DNA of 64,000 nt from Lactiplantibacillus paraplantarum. GTDB taxonomy: Bacteria; Bacillota; Bacilli; Lactobacillales; Lactobacillaceae. Below are positions 37,866 through 46,319 of this stretch, one piece after another; within the stretch, counting starts at the first letter, position 1; each line of letters begins with the position of its first letter. Position numbers and translations under genes: made by a program. The notes beneath the pieces were generated by a model. That model had not been told where the DNA came from and made no database searches. It worked only from the letters and a program-made list of their open reading frames with translations. The stretch lies in assembly GCF_003641145.1 (NCBI RefSeq), contig NZ_CP032744.1, positions 248,001-312,000 on the forward strand. Reading direction: 5' to 3'.

Positions 37866-38495
37866 TTAGTACCAGCCGTTAGCCAACCAGTGACTCTTAG
37901 CATTGCTCCATGAACCGTAACGTGAAGAAACATAACTGTTTGCAACCCGTTCTTGGTTAGCGGCGGAGTAATCACCGTTTAAGTATGAAGCACTTAATTG
38001 GTACTTACCGATGTATTGACCGTTACGAGCGGAGTATGAACCGCCAGATTCTTTACCAGCAATCCAAGCCTTAGCAGCACTATCAGAACCACTGTTACTG
38101 TAGTTAGATGTTGAACTAGTCGTTTGCGTCGTAGTCTTAGCAGCAGGTGTGCTGGTTTGGGCTTGACTTGATTGCGTCTGGCTAGCTTGGTTTGTTTGGG
38201 CTTGGCTAGTTTGGGTTGAAGCTTGCGTCGTGGTCGTTTGTTGCGTCGTTTGCGTTGAAGTGGTCGTGGTGCTATCACCATTAACTTCAAGTTGTTGACC
38301 AACTAAAATTAAGTTAACGTCTTTTAAGTGGTTAGCTTGTTGGATTGCAGCAATCGTCGTATTGTTTTCAGCAGCGATAGCAGAAACCGTATCGCCAGAT
38401 TTAACAGTTACCGTAGCGGCTTGGGCAGTAGCACCAATGGCAAAGAGACTAGCAGTAGCGGCAGCAGTTGATAATAAAGCATTCTTAATCTTCAT
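37866..38495 (-). CDS. Secreted LysM protein with resuscitation-factor-like transglycosylase domain
   Basis: The 209-residue protein has a signal peptide ending near TAQA, one LysM domain ([29 protein letters not shown]), a Gln/Thr/Ser linker and a C-terminal ~70-residue transglycosylase-like domain. The latter has AWIAGKESGGSYSARNGQY, in which Glu is the probable catalytic residue, IGKYQLS, and ends in WLANGWY, as in IsaA/Rpf-type lysozyme folds. It acts on peptidoglycan outside the cell. Signal peptide and LysM are close to those of the 36-kb gene, but the catalytic ends differ, so they share an N-terminal module with exchanged C-termini. AGGAGTG before ATG. Confidence 0.9.
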   Translation of the reverse strand: MKIKNALLSTAAATASLFAIGATAQAATVTVKSGDTVSAIAAENNTTIAAIQQANHLKDVNLILVGQQLEVNGDSTTTTSTQTTQQTTTTQASTQTSQAQTNQASQTQSSQAQTSTPAAKTTTQTTSSTSNYSNSGSDSAAKAWIAGKESGGSYSARNGQYIGKYQLSASYLNGDYSAANQERVANSYVSSRYGSWSNAKSHWLANGWY

Positions 38496-38570
38496 TTATA
38501 ATGTACACTCCTATTTTTTAGTCCGAATTTGGCTTGGCCCCGTGAATCTTCCAAGCGCTCAATGGTACCT

Positions 38571-38664
38571 AGTATAACTGGTGATTGTAACAGGAAAATA
38601 GCAGGAGTTTTACGAATTACATCGATTATTGTAATAAATGGGGTGTTTTGTAATCTTTTGTAAT
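38571..38664 (-). promoter_or_regulatory. Promoter and triple TGTAAT boxes of the second LysM gene
   Basis: Reverse-strand -10 TATACT at 38571-38576. TGTAAT boxes at 38630-38635, 38649-38654 and 38659-38664 lie 59, 78 and 88 bp upstream, the same offsets as before the other LysM gene, while the sequence between boxes differs. The remaining 235 nt up to the GcvH-like gene's end hold nothing I can support. Confidence 0.65.
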
Positions 38665-38899
38665 ATAACGTGCCAGGTACTAATTTTTGAATCCGCTAAT
38701 TAATGATATTTGAAGACAAAGAATGAGTCTGTTGGTCAACCTAACTAAACGTATCCTTTGCGAATAAAAGCCCATTATAAGTAGGATTGGTGGTCATTGC
38801 TTTAATCACTAGACTTAGTTTAGTCAATTTATAAGTCGATTTAATGGTAATGTAAGCGTTTGTTTATTCGCCAGACAACTTACTTTTGGTAACTTGAAA

Positions 38900-39274
38900 C
38901 TAGTCAGCCTTTAATTGGACTAACCAATTATCCGTTTGCTTGTTACTAACGATCAGTTGTGGGGTAGCTTGTAAAGCAACATTAGTCTTCTGAACGGTAC
39001 CACTAAAGGGCGTTGGCAGTGTGTGCACACCATGGTCGTCTGTGAGAGTTGCCAAAGTGTCCCCTGCCATGAGATGCTCGCCATTAGTTGGCAAGCTAAT
39101 TTGACTAACTAGGCCTAAGTTTTGCTGGCCTTGAGTGCTTAGCCCTAGCAGTAGCCGTTGGTGTGATTTGGTCTTTAACCATACGTCACCGTATAACATC
39201 GGCGCGTGTTGTTCCTCATAGTCATGACGATAGAAATGGATCATTTGTTTCCAAGCCGATTCTTGTTTTGCCAT
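38900..39274 (-). CDS. GcvH-like (lipoyl-domain-type) protein lacking the modifiable lysine
   Basis: The 124-residue protein resembles glycine-cleavage H protein: YGDVWLKTKSHQRLLLGLSTQGQQNLGLVSQISLP (start of the sandwich), HLMAGDTLATL and a PFSGTV segment. In canonical H proteins a hairpin ESVKA carries the lipoyl-lysine; the aligned residues here are TDDHG, with His in place of Lys. Lipoylation at the usual site is therefore not possible. No other glycine-cleavage gene is nearby. It is the last cistron of a four-gene operon, 11 nt after the preceding stop with GAGGAG upstream. Possible roles are a scaffold or partner-binding domain; unproven. Confidence 0.65.
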   Translation of the reverse strand: MAKQESAWKQMIHFYRHDYEEQHAPMLYGDVWLKTKSHQRLLLGLSTQGQQNLGLVSQISLPTNGEHLMAGDTLATLTDDHGVHTLPTPFSGTVQKTNVALQATPQLIVSNKQTDNWLVQLKAD

Positions 39275-39285
39275 CGTATTCTCCT

Positions 39286-40203
39286 CTAATTCAGTGCCAG
39301 TAGTTGGTGCATTAATTGAAAGTGGTGCATGATTGCTAGTTTTTTGATTGTTCCTAATCCTGGAAATTTGGTGCCTTCAGCATAGGCTAGTAGGGCGGCC
39401 AAAGCTGGGGTGCGATTTAATCCCGTTAAGTGGGTGGGCGCCCAAGCTGTTAGCTTCGTGAGTGCTTCGAAAAATTTCTTCTTTTGACCACGCATATTGG
39501 TATTACTATCTGAGACAAAATGATGGATGCGGAGGTCACCATTAACCGTAACATAAATAATATGTAACGCAATTGCGCGTGACGGCATCCCGTGATCAAA
39601 GTACGGACGGCCCATTAATGAATAATCGCCAAAGCCATCAAAGCCAACTGGTGATAGGTGCCAGTTGGCTGGTGCAAAATAAGCGTCGACTAATTCCTGG
39701 TAATCCGCAACGTGCGCTGGTGTTGGCACGGGATCGGTCAATAAGATAGCACGGGTTGGGAGTAGTTCGTGTAGTCGCGCCTCATCAGGAATCAGAATAT
39801 GCCCGGTCTGACGCAAAGTGTTAGTGTGTTGGTAAGTCTTAAGCAACGGATAGTTAGGTGCTACTAGCAAGCTCGTCTGACCAAGACCAGTCGTCAGAAA
39901 ATCGTGACTAAAGTCAGCTGCAAGAATCGCTCCCGGATGGTAAAACGGATAGGGACGCAGGTCTGGCAGTGGATGGAGTTTAACGGTATTGAGTCCGTAG
40001 ACGCTTACTTGGGGATTGGCAATGATGCTAAACGGTTGTTGTGCTTCAATGAAAGTCCGAACGGTCTGTTGTAATTCCTTAGAATCACGGACTGGTTCAA
40101 TAACTGGGATGATGTCGGGACCTAATTGATTTTGCTCGCACAAGGCTTTTAAGGCCAATAGATCATACATTCGGCCACGTAAGTAAGGGTAGTAGGTACT
40201 CAT
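39286..40203 (-). CDS. sce7725-like protein (T4 beta-protein relative), function unknown
   Basis: The 305-residue protein opens with YYPYLRGRMYDLLALKAL and IIPVIEPVRDSKELQQTV, the pattern I associate with the sce7725 family and related phage 'beta protein' proteins. Another motif is PSRAIALHIIYV near residue 215, then HHFVSDSNTN. No catalytic motif is recognised; the fold may be a TIM-barrel-like scaffold. In other genomes this family is often next to a small nuclease-like partner, and here a PD-(D/E)XK-like gene precedes it with a 4-nt ATGA overlap. Such tight coupling suggests a stoichiometric complex. The family assignment is from memory. Confidence 0.6.
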   Translation of the reverse strand: MSTYYPYLRGRMYDLLALKALCEQNQLGPDIIPVIEPVRDSKELQQTVRTFIEAQQPFSIIANPQVSVYGLNTVKLHPLPDLRPYPFYHPGAILAADFSHDFLTTGLGQTSLLVAPNYPLLKTYQHTNTLRQTGHILIPDEARLHELLPTRAILLTDPVPTPAHVADYQELVDAYFAPANWHLSPVGFDGFGDYSLMGRPYFDHGMPSRAIALHIIYVTVNGDLRIHHFVSDSNTNMRGQKKKFFEALTKLTAWAPTHLTGLNRTPALAALLAYAEGTKFPGLGTIKKLAIMHHFQLMHQLLALN

Positions 40204-40916
40204 AATTGGTCACGCAAATCTGGCGCTGTCAATGCCTGGTATTTTAGTTTGAGCGCTTGATATTCTGCGTTACGGGCATCCAGTTCTGTTTGCAAGGCCG
40301 TTATGGCGTCACTTTGGGTATCATCAATAAAGCGATCATATAAGTTTTGTTCCGGATCATAGACATCATAGCCAGTCCGACTTCGCTTGCGTAATTCTTT
40401 GAAGAGTTGGTCATCAGAATAAAGTTGTAATCCTTTTTTGACGCGTTTGGCTTTATCAACTTCGCGAAATAACGAGGCGATGAAGTGACTGATCAGGGGC
40501 GCCTGTTCGACTTGTAAATCCTGCCGCTGCGCTTTTTTAGCGACTGTCAAGAAGCCCGGTGTTCGTAACGGCCGAGGGGCGAGTTCCAGTGCCCGTTGAT
40601 CGAAGGCACGGTAAATCAATACGCCTACGTGATCTGGGATTTCAGCTTGGACTTCTTGATAAAGTTGTTGCGGCAAGACAAAGTAATTGTAATGACCGAT
40701 AAAGGAAAGCTTGGCTTTAGAATGAAAGTCAGCTTTAGTGACTTTTAATTCATAGCAGCGCCATTCAATCTGGCCATCCGGGAGTTGTTGGTAGCTTAAC
40801 GTATCAACAATCCCCTTATCAGCGGGCATTGCAACTTCTTCAACCACGTAAGCGCCCTGTTCCAGACAGTACTGGTAGAGCGTGCTTTCAAGTTGCTTAG
40901 TTAATTTAGTCTTCAT
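40200..40916 (-). CDS. MmcB-like PD-(D/E)XK nuclease-fold protein with C-terminal coiled coil
   Basis: Protein of 238 residues. ATG 40916 is preferred over 40943 because GGAGGTGA stands at proper spacing. The stretch Asp38 (GIVDTL) followed by Glu56-x-Lys58 (CYELKVTKADF) fits a PD-(D/E)XK active site, and FIGHYNYFVLP with VGVLIYRAF continues as in MmcB/sce7726-type proteins. Residues 200-235 (ITALQTELDARNAEYQALKLKY) form a coiled coil. It may cut or bind branched or damaged DNA. Start and stop share one base with the helicase upstream (TAATG) and four bases with the sce7725-like gene downstream, so translation is coupled. Confidence 0.7.
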   Translation of the reverse strand: MKTKLTKQLESTLYQYCLEQGAYVVEEVAMPADKGIVDTLSYQQLPDGQIEWRCYELKVTKADFHSKAKLSFIGHYNYFVLPQQLYQEVQAEIPDHVGVLIYRAFDQRALELAPRPLRTPGFLTVAKKAQRQDLQVEQAPLISHFIASLFREVDKAKRVKKGLQLYSDDQLFKELRKRSRTGYDVYDPEQNLYDRFIDDTQSDAITALQTELDARNAEYQALKLKYQALTAPDLRDQL

Positions 40917-43285
40917 TAATGAGTCACCTCCGTTTGGTGCCAAAAGTTGGTAATGGTCGCTTCGAGCTGCGGCACTGATTGGATCGTCTGATAGTATTGC
41001 CAGTGTGCTGGGAATAACTCAGTGTAGCGTCGGCTGGCAAAACGTTGGTCTAATAACAGCACGATTCCGGTATCCTTGGCGCTACGAATTAGGCGACCAG
41101 CTGCCTGTAGGACGTTGTTCATCCCTGGTAGCTGATAAGCGTAGGCAAATCCCAGGCCATTTTGATGGTCGTAGTAGTCCCGAATCAAGTTGGTTTCGGG
41201 ATTGATCCCTGGCAAACCAACGCTAACGATGGCAACTCCGATTAAACGATCGCCACGTAAATCAATACCTTCAGAGAAGATGCCACCCAGTACGCAGAAA
41301 CCGAGTAAGGTTTGCGCTGGGGCTGACTGAAACTGGTTCAAAAAGGTCTGCCGGGCTGTTGCATCCATCGTCGAGGCTTGCGCAGTAGTTGCGACATCGG
41401 GATAGGCGGCTTCAAAGGCTGTCTTAATCTGCAGCAGATAGCCATACGATGGGAAGAACACGAGGTAGTTGCCGCGTTTAGCTGTCAACATGGCGTGTAA
41501 ACTAGCAATGATCCGGGGCACGTTATGTTCCCGCTCGTGATACGTCGTTTGAACGTACTGAGTGACGAGGATGGCCTGATGTTTTGGTGGAAATGGCGAT
41601 GGCAGTTGGTAGGCCAAACTATTGGCTTCACCACCGAGCACCCGCTGGTAATATGCCATGGGGGTTAGTGTTGCAGAGAAAAGGACGGCACCACTACCCA
41701 GTTCTAGGGAACGGTTAAGAAAGTCACTTGGATCAAGGCAGAGTTCCTTGATCGTCAAGTGATGGCCATCAAGGACGAAGCGTGTCTGATAGCTGCCATC
41801 GTACAGATCGCCAATCTTAACAAAAGTCAGACAGGCGAAGAAATAGTCACGGACGGCGTCAAGCAGCGGTCCCGGCTTTTGCTGCGCTAACCAGTCGATC
41901 ACAAATTCGTTAAAAGTTCTTAGGGTGCGTAATAATTTGTCCGGGGGATCAGGTAATACTTGTTCGGTGACTTGATCGTCAAGCAAGGTCTTACTGATCC
42001 GTGTAAAACTGCGCCGAACCTTTTTGAGTTCGCGTTGCAAGTCATCACTAGGTTGACTTTTATCGGGTTTGGCAAGCTTTAGTAACGCACTAATCGGTTG
42101 ATTGCTAATCGCTGCTGAGTACATATCACGAGATCGACTAACTAGGTTGTGAACTTCATCGACAAGAAAGAAGTTGTCGTCATCACTTTCGCTAAAGAAT
42201 CGTTGTAAATAGACTAACGGATCAAAGAGGTAATTGTAATCGCAAATAATCACATCACAGAAAAGCGATGTATCGAGGGAGAATTCAAATGGATCGATAG
42301 TATGCTTGCGAGCATACTGTTCAATAATGGGACGAGTAATCTGGTCTTCATGAGTCAATAAATCCTTGAGTGCCGGCTTAAGCCGGTCGTAGTAGCCAAT
42401 CATATAAGGATTATCTTCGGGAAGCATATCTTGTTCTTCAGGAAAGCGAATCTGATCCTTGGCGGTTAACGTAATGCTTTTAAGTTTGAGACCGTCATGA
42501 CTCATTAATGTAACGGCCTCTTCAGCGACGTGGCGCGTACTTTGCTTAGCAGTCAGGTAAAAGAGGCGTTCAATCACGTCTTCGCCCATTGCTTTGATGG
42601 CCGGAAATAGTGTTGAGATCGTTTTCCCCGTCCCAGTTGGTGCTTCGACAAATAATCGTTTTTGTAATCGAATGGTCTTATAAACAGCGCCAGCTAATTC
42701 GTGCTGGCCCGGTCGAAAAGCTGGAAATGGAAATGGGAGCTCTTTAATGGAAGTATTTCGTTGCTGACGCAAATCAGCCCGTAGTGTTAGCCAATATTCA
42801 TATTCTGTAATTAAGTCCTGAAAGAAGGCGTCTAGTTCGGCGCGGTGAAGAACTTGCTGAGTTTTAGTGATTTTTTCATTGATAACTTGAAAATAAGTCA
42901 GCTGTAAAGTAACTTGATCGAGGTCAGGGTGCTCTTGTAGTAAAAGGTAACCGTAGACTTTAATTTGGCCCCAGTAAAGAGTCTGTGTATTGGTACTTAA
43001 GTCTTCAAAGGCTTGATCAGAAGTTTTGATTTCTTCGATCAAAGCGCCGTCATCGTTTAATTGAATACCATCTGCCCGACCAGCAATAATATAATCGGTG
43101 GCATTCATCGTGACGACTTTTTTAAGGTAAACTTCGCTATCATAGTCTTCGCCACGACTACTCTGGAGCTGCCGGTGAATCTTGGCACCATTTAACGCAG
43201 TGTTCTGACTATTTTTCACTTCATTTAAGTCGCCTTGTCGCAAGACGAATTCTACCAGTTGTCGAATCCCAATCTTAGTTGCCAT
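40916..43285 (-). CDS. Fused RecB/Cas4-type nuclease and XPD/DinG-type helicase
   Basis: The 789-residue protein has an N-terminal nuclease domain (residues 1-170) with His37, Asp72 (GRADG), Glu84/85-x-Lys87 (EEIKT) and Gln107xxxTyr111, the RecB/Cas4 pattern. The helicase part has Walker A EAPTGTGKT (214-222), DEVHNL box (about 376-381), GAVLFSATLTP and a final GRLIRSAKDTG motif, as in XPD/DinG superfamily 2. In this family four cysteines binding a 4Fe-4S cluster lie between Walker A and motif II. Residues 223-342 contain no Cys; the region reads KDQIRFPEEQDMLPEDN and HTIDPFEF. It should unwind DNA and perhaps cleave it. First gene of a four-gene operon. Confidence 0.82.
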   Translation of the reverse strand: MATKIGIRQLVEFVLRQGDLNEVKNSQNTALNGAKIHRQLQSSRGEDYDSEVYLKKVVTMNATDYIIAGRADGIQLNDDGALIEEIKTSDQAFEDLSTNTQTLYWGQIKVYGYLLLQEHPDLDQVTLQLTYFQVINEKITKTQQVLHRAELDAFFQDLITEYEYWLTLRADLRQQRNTSIKELPFPFPAFRPGQHELAGAVYKTIRLQKRLFVEAPTGTGKTISTLFPAIKAMGEDVIERLFYLTAKQSTRHVAEEAVTLMSHDGLKLKSITLTAKDQIRFPEEQDMLPEDNPYMIGYYDRLKPALKDLLTHEDQITRPIIEQYARKHTIDPFEFSLDTSLFCDVIICDYNYLFDPLVYLQRFFSESDDDNFFLVDEVHNLVSRSRDMYSAAISNQPISALLKLAKPDKSQPSDDLQRELKKVRRSFTRISKTLLDDQVTEQVLPDPPDKLLRTLRTFNEFVIDWLAQQKPGPLLDAVRDYFFACLTFVKIGDLYDGSYQTRFVLDGHHLTIKELCLDPSDFLNRSLELGSGAVLFSATLTPMAYYQRVLGGEANSLAYQLPSPFPPKHQAILVTQYVQTTYHEREHNVPRIIASLHAMLTAKRGNYLVFFPSYGYLLQIKTAFEAAYPDVATTAQASTMDATARQTFLNQFQSAPAQTLLGFCVLGGIFSEGIDLRGDRLIGVAIVSVGLPGINPETNLIRDYYDHQNGLGFAYAYQLPGMNNVLQAAGRLIRSAKDTGIVLLLDQRFASRRYTELFPAHWQYYQTIQSVPQLEATITNFWHQTEVTH

Positions 43286-43486
43286 CGGAGCATCCCTTCT
43301 GAATTTAGTCGTTTCCTATTATAAAACATCTGTTCGGGTTTGTCTGCTGTTGATTGGTGAAGCTGGGTCAGACCTTGTGATACGGTCCTGAAAGATTGTT
43401 AAATCGTGTCAGTTTTCAAAGTCAAAAGCAACTAGCTGAGATTCGCTGGAAATAATTCGGATTTAGCGTAAACATACCTAATTGGT

Positions 43487-43830
43487 TCGTCCTGTGACGA
43501 CTTCCAGGTGTTTCTGCCAATTGCTGGGACGTGGTGGACAAATTTAAGCCGAAGCTCACGTCTTAAATACTGGTCTTTCACGGTTCATACAATATTGTTG
43601 AAACGTGTTCGGTCAGACAGGAGCTTCCGGTTAAGGACGCTATGACGTCAAGCTCACCGTTTAACGTCCTAGCTGGGTTAATCCTCAGTCCCAACCCGTC
43701 TGAATCTCACACTCTGGAAACGATGAGCATTGGTGGAAATGCCTTCCGGTTGGGATGGTATGCGAATGGCGAGGGTCGGAATCGGACGCGCACATGCGGA
43801 CGAGCAGGAATCTAACCAAGCTGGCACGGC
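43487..43830 (+). repeat. Dispersed repeat family A, copy 2
   Basis: Closely similar to 12782-13060 over about 280 bp and, in its tail (43775-43830: GACGCGCACATGCGG, CTGGCACGGC), to 13530-13590. It contains CAATATTGTTGAAACGTG, the core shared with repeat family B. It lies in a 660-nt gene-free region after the helicase start; the rest of that region shows nothing I can support. Confidence 0.8.
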
Positions 43831-43945
43831 TTAACAATATGGATTGAAAGTTAAATAAAAAAGCATCGCGACAAAGGCCACGATGCCGGTTGCGATGTTT
43901 AGATTAATGATTTTGATTTAGAAGAAAGTCTATCAGACTGGAAAG

Positions 43946-44311
43946 TTAATCGTACCAGTGACTGTGATGTTGGCGAATCGTCTTACGGAGACTGAAACCA
44001 TAACTGACGATACTGGCGGTGATGATGGCTGCGAGGACTGCTAGTAACCATGAACCAGCCGTGCTGAAGTAGGTGGCATAACCAAGGCTGAGACTGGCTA
44101 ATACGATTACTGGAATCAAGATCTTAGCAGGTGCTGGATGTAAGAAGACGACACCAGCAAGCCAGAGGGCCGCGGCCGTGACCATTGCATCAACACTAAT
44201 TGGTGAACCGAAGCTAATACTGAGGGTGACGATGGCAAGGACAGTCCCCACGGTTAGGAGGAGAGTGGCAAACCCGTTACTTAGGGACCAAGTAAATGCT
44301 TTTTTCATCAT
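43946..44311 (-). CDS. Small four-helix membrane protein, unknown function
   Basis: The 121-residue protein has four hydrophobic segments (about 13-33, 40-58, 65-80, 88-107) and a basic, His-containing C-terminus (RKTIRQHHSHWYD) on the cytoplasmic side. Two consecutive ATGs are possible starts (44311, 44308) behind GAGGCGATC. No recognised family. It stands alone, divergent from ackA with about 185 nt between. Its TM layout would fit a small transporter-like or stress-related protein, but no function can be claimed. Confidence 0.65.
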   Translation of the reverse strand: MMKKAFTWSLSNGFATLLLTVGTVLAIVTLSISFGSPISVDAMVTAAALWLAGVVFLHPAPAKILIPVIVLASLSLGYATYFSTAGSWLLAVLAAIITASIVSYGFSLRKTIRQHHSHWYD

Positions 44312-44427
44312 GATCGCCTCGCTTTCTATTACCTATATTATAGGACAATTCACGCTTATGAAAGAAATGATATGCTAATAATTAAGTTTGCAATGTTATG
44401 AAAATTGAAAGTTTGTGAATAAATCCT

Positions 44428-44441
44428 TGAAAGCGTATCCA
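44428..44441 (+). promoter_or_regulatory. Candidate cre (CcpA site) upstream of ackA
   Basis: TGAAAGCGTATCCA matches TGWAANCGNTNWCA at all fixed positions but two. It lies 56 bp before the ackA ATG. In Bacillus, CcpA activates ackA through an upstream cre, which makes this site plausible. Confidence 0.5.
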
Positions 44442-44496
44442 CGATTAGTTAAACTGACATTAGGCACACTTGATGATGGATGGAGGAAAAATAGTC

Positions 44497-45693
44497 ATGG
44501 CAAAAATATTAGCAATTAATGCCGGCAGTTCAACTTTAAAATGGAAGCTTTTCAGTGTTCCCGAAGAAACGGTAATCGCATCGGGAATGGTTGATCGGCT
44601 GGGATTGTCAGATTCCGTTTTTACAATTAAGAAAGCGGACGGTAGTAAGTATTCTGAAACAAAGGACAAAATTGACGCAAAAGAAGCAGCCGCGATGGTT
44701 CTAACACGGTTGAAGAGCGATAACATTGTGACCCACCTTAGTGAAATCACCGGGGTTGGCCATCGGGTCGTTGCGGGTGGCGAAGATTTTAAAGATTCCG
44801 TCATTATTACGCCACAAACTTTGAAAAAAATCAAAGATTTATCTGAGTATGCGCCGCTACATAATCCAACGCAGGCTTATTATATTGAAGTATTCCGTGA
44901 TTTATTACCAAAAGCGACTCAAGTAGCCGTGTTCGACACTTCGCTGTATGCGGATATGCCTAAAGTTAATTACCTATATAGTATTCCTTACGATTATTAT
45001 GAGAAGTTTGGCGCGCGGAAGTATGGGGCACATGGTACAAGTCACCGTTACGTTGCCAACCGAACGGCCCAATTATTAGGCAAACCGCTTGACTCACTTA
45101 AATTAGTGACGCTGCACTTAGGATCAGGAGCTTCAATCACTGCCTTTGATCATGGTAAAGCGGTTGATACGTCAATGGGGTTCACACCACTGGCTGGGAT
45201 TACAATGAGCACACGTTCGGGCGATATTGACGCGTCAATTATTCCATTTTTAATGCGCCACTTAGGAATTTCTGATGTCGAGGACTTCGTGGATATTTTG
45301 AATCACAAGTCCGGTTTGCTGGGTATTTCCGGGCTATCACCTGACATGCGTGATCTTGATAAAACGCAAGATACGCGTGAACGCTCGAAACTCGCCATTG
45401 ATATCTTTGTTAATCGGGTTGTGAAGTACGTTGGTAGTTATATTGCCGAGATGAACGGTATTGATGCCCTTGTCTTCACAGCAGGTGTGGGTGAAAACTC
45501 GTGGATGATTCGTGAACGTGTTACTAACGCATTGGGTTACTTTGGTGTAACCGTTGACGATGAAAAGAATCATATGCACGGCAAGGAGCAAATTATTAGT
45601 AAGGATGACGAACCGGTAACGGTCATGGTCGTCCCAACTAACGAAGAGTTGATGATTGTACGCGACGTTGAGCGACTATCTAAAGCTGAATAA
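44497..45693 (+). CDS. ackA: Acetate kinase
   Basis: Protein of 398 residues from ATG 44497 with GGAGG at 44481-44486; an upstream TTG would include the site itself. ILAINAGSSTLKWKLF is the first acetate-kinase signature. GHRVVAGGE, FDTSLYADMP, YGAHGTSHRYVA, LHLGSGAS and DTSMGFTPLAGITMSTRSGDID complete the substrate and phosphate sites. It converts acetyl phosphate and ADP to acetate and ATP, the last ATP-yielding step of heterolactic and pyruvate-derived fermentation. L. plantarum has more than one ackA. Transcribed alone, with a cre-like site before it and a terminator behind. Confidence 0.96.
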   Translation: MAKILAINAGSSTLKWKLFSVPEETVIASGMVDRLGLSDSVFTIKKADGSKYSETKDKIDAKEAAAMVLTRLKSDNIVTHLSEITGVGHRVVAGGEDFKDSVIITPQTLKKIKDLSEYAPLHNPTQAYYIEVFRDLLPKATQVAVFDTSLYADMPKVNYLYSIPYDYYEKFGARKYGAHGTSHRYVANRTAQLLGKPLDSLKLVTLHLGSGASITAFDHGKAVDTSMGFTPLAGITMSTRSGDIDASIIPFLMRHLGISDVEDFVDILNHKSGLLGISGLSPDMRDLDKTQDTRERSKLAIDIFVNRVVKYVGSYIAEMNGIDALVFTAGVGENSWMIRERVTNALGYFGVTVDDEKNHMHGKEQIISKDDEPVTVMVVPTNEELMIVRDVERLSKAE

Positions 45694-45704
45694 TTAAGTA
45701 TCTA

Positions 45705-45748
45705 AAAACGCGTGGTCCAGATGATTGGTAATCTGGGTCACGCGTTTT
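45705..45748 (+). terminator. Terminator after ackA
   Basis: AAAACGCGTGGTCCAGAT and ATCTGGGTCACGCGTTTT form a stem with a central mismatch pair and an 8-nt loop. Confidence 0.85.
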
Positions 45749-45833
45749 AGTTACTATAAGCCTAATAATTGGTGCAACCCATTGTGCAAGCAATGTTAGG
45801 AGTAGCTAACTAATAACATCAATTTTGCGCACA

Positions 45834-46277
45834 CTACTGGACTTGTAATGCTGGTTTGGTCATCTTGATGTGGGGTGTATGGTTGAATAGGAATGGTGCG
45901 CCGCTCGAAGTGAAGCCAAAATGCTGGTAAAAACCTTGTACTGGCACTTGGGCTTCAATTTGAATTGGCAAGTTGGAATAGTGGTCTTGAACGACTTGCT
46001 CGATGTGACTCATTAGATCGGTTCCTAGATGCTGACCACGTTGTTTTTGGTCAACCACTACCCGACCAAAAGAAAGGTGAGCGGCCTCTTTGAAGATTCG
46101 TGCGTATGCAACAATTTTGTGATTAACGGTTTTAAAGACATGATAAGCTGCCAAATCGATAGCGTCGACTTCTTGATAGATACGTTGTTGTTCAACGACA
46201 AACGTTTTGACGCGCAATTCATAAATAGCGTATAATTCAGTTGTTGTTAATTCTGAGAATGTTTTGATTGACCACAT
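45834..46277 (-). CDS. ElaA-type GNAT N-acetyltransferase
   Basis: The 147-residue protein matches the ElaA subgroup: ELYAIYELRVKTFVVEQQRIYQEVDAIDLAAYHV at the N-terminus, then FGRVVVDQKQRGQHLGTDLM, where QRGQHLG is the acetyl-CoA pyrophosphate loop, and VQGFYQHFGF near the end. It transfers an acetyl group from acetyl-CoA to an unknown amine. AGGAGG lies before ATG 46277. It is divergent from a MarR gene, with a 14-bp palindrome between them. Confidence 0.88.
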   Translation of the reverse strand: MWSIKTFSELTTTELYAIYELRVKTFVVEQQRIYQEVDAIDLAAYHVFKTVNHKIVAYARIFKEAAHLSFGRVVVDQKQRGQHLGTDLMSHIEQVVQDHYSNLPIQIEAQVPVQGFYQHFGFTSSGAPFLFNHTPHIKMTKPALQVQ

Positions 46278-46319
46278 GGTAATGCCTCCTTAGCATGCCG
46301 TTAAGTTTATCACCGAATG

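Noticed and set aside
38900..39274. Functional glycine-cleavage H protein
   Set aside because: The lipoyl-lysine position is His, and no gcvP, gcvT or lipoate ligase gene is close by.
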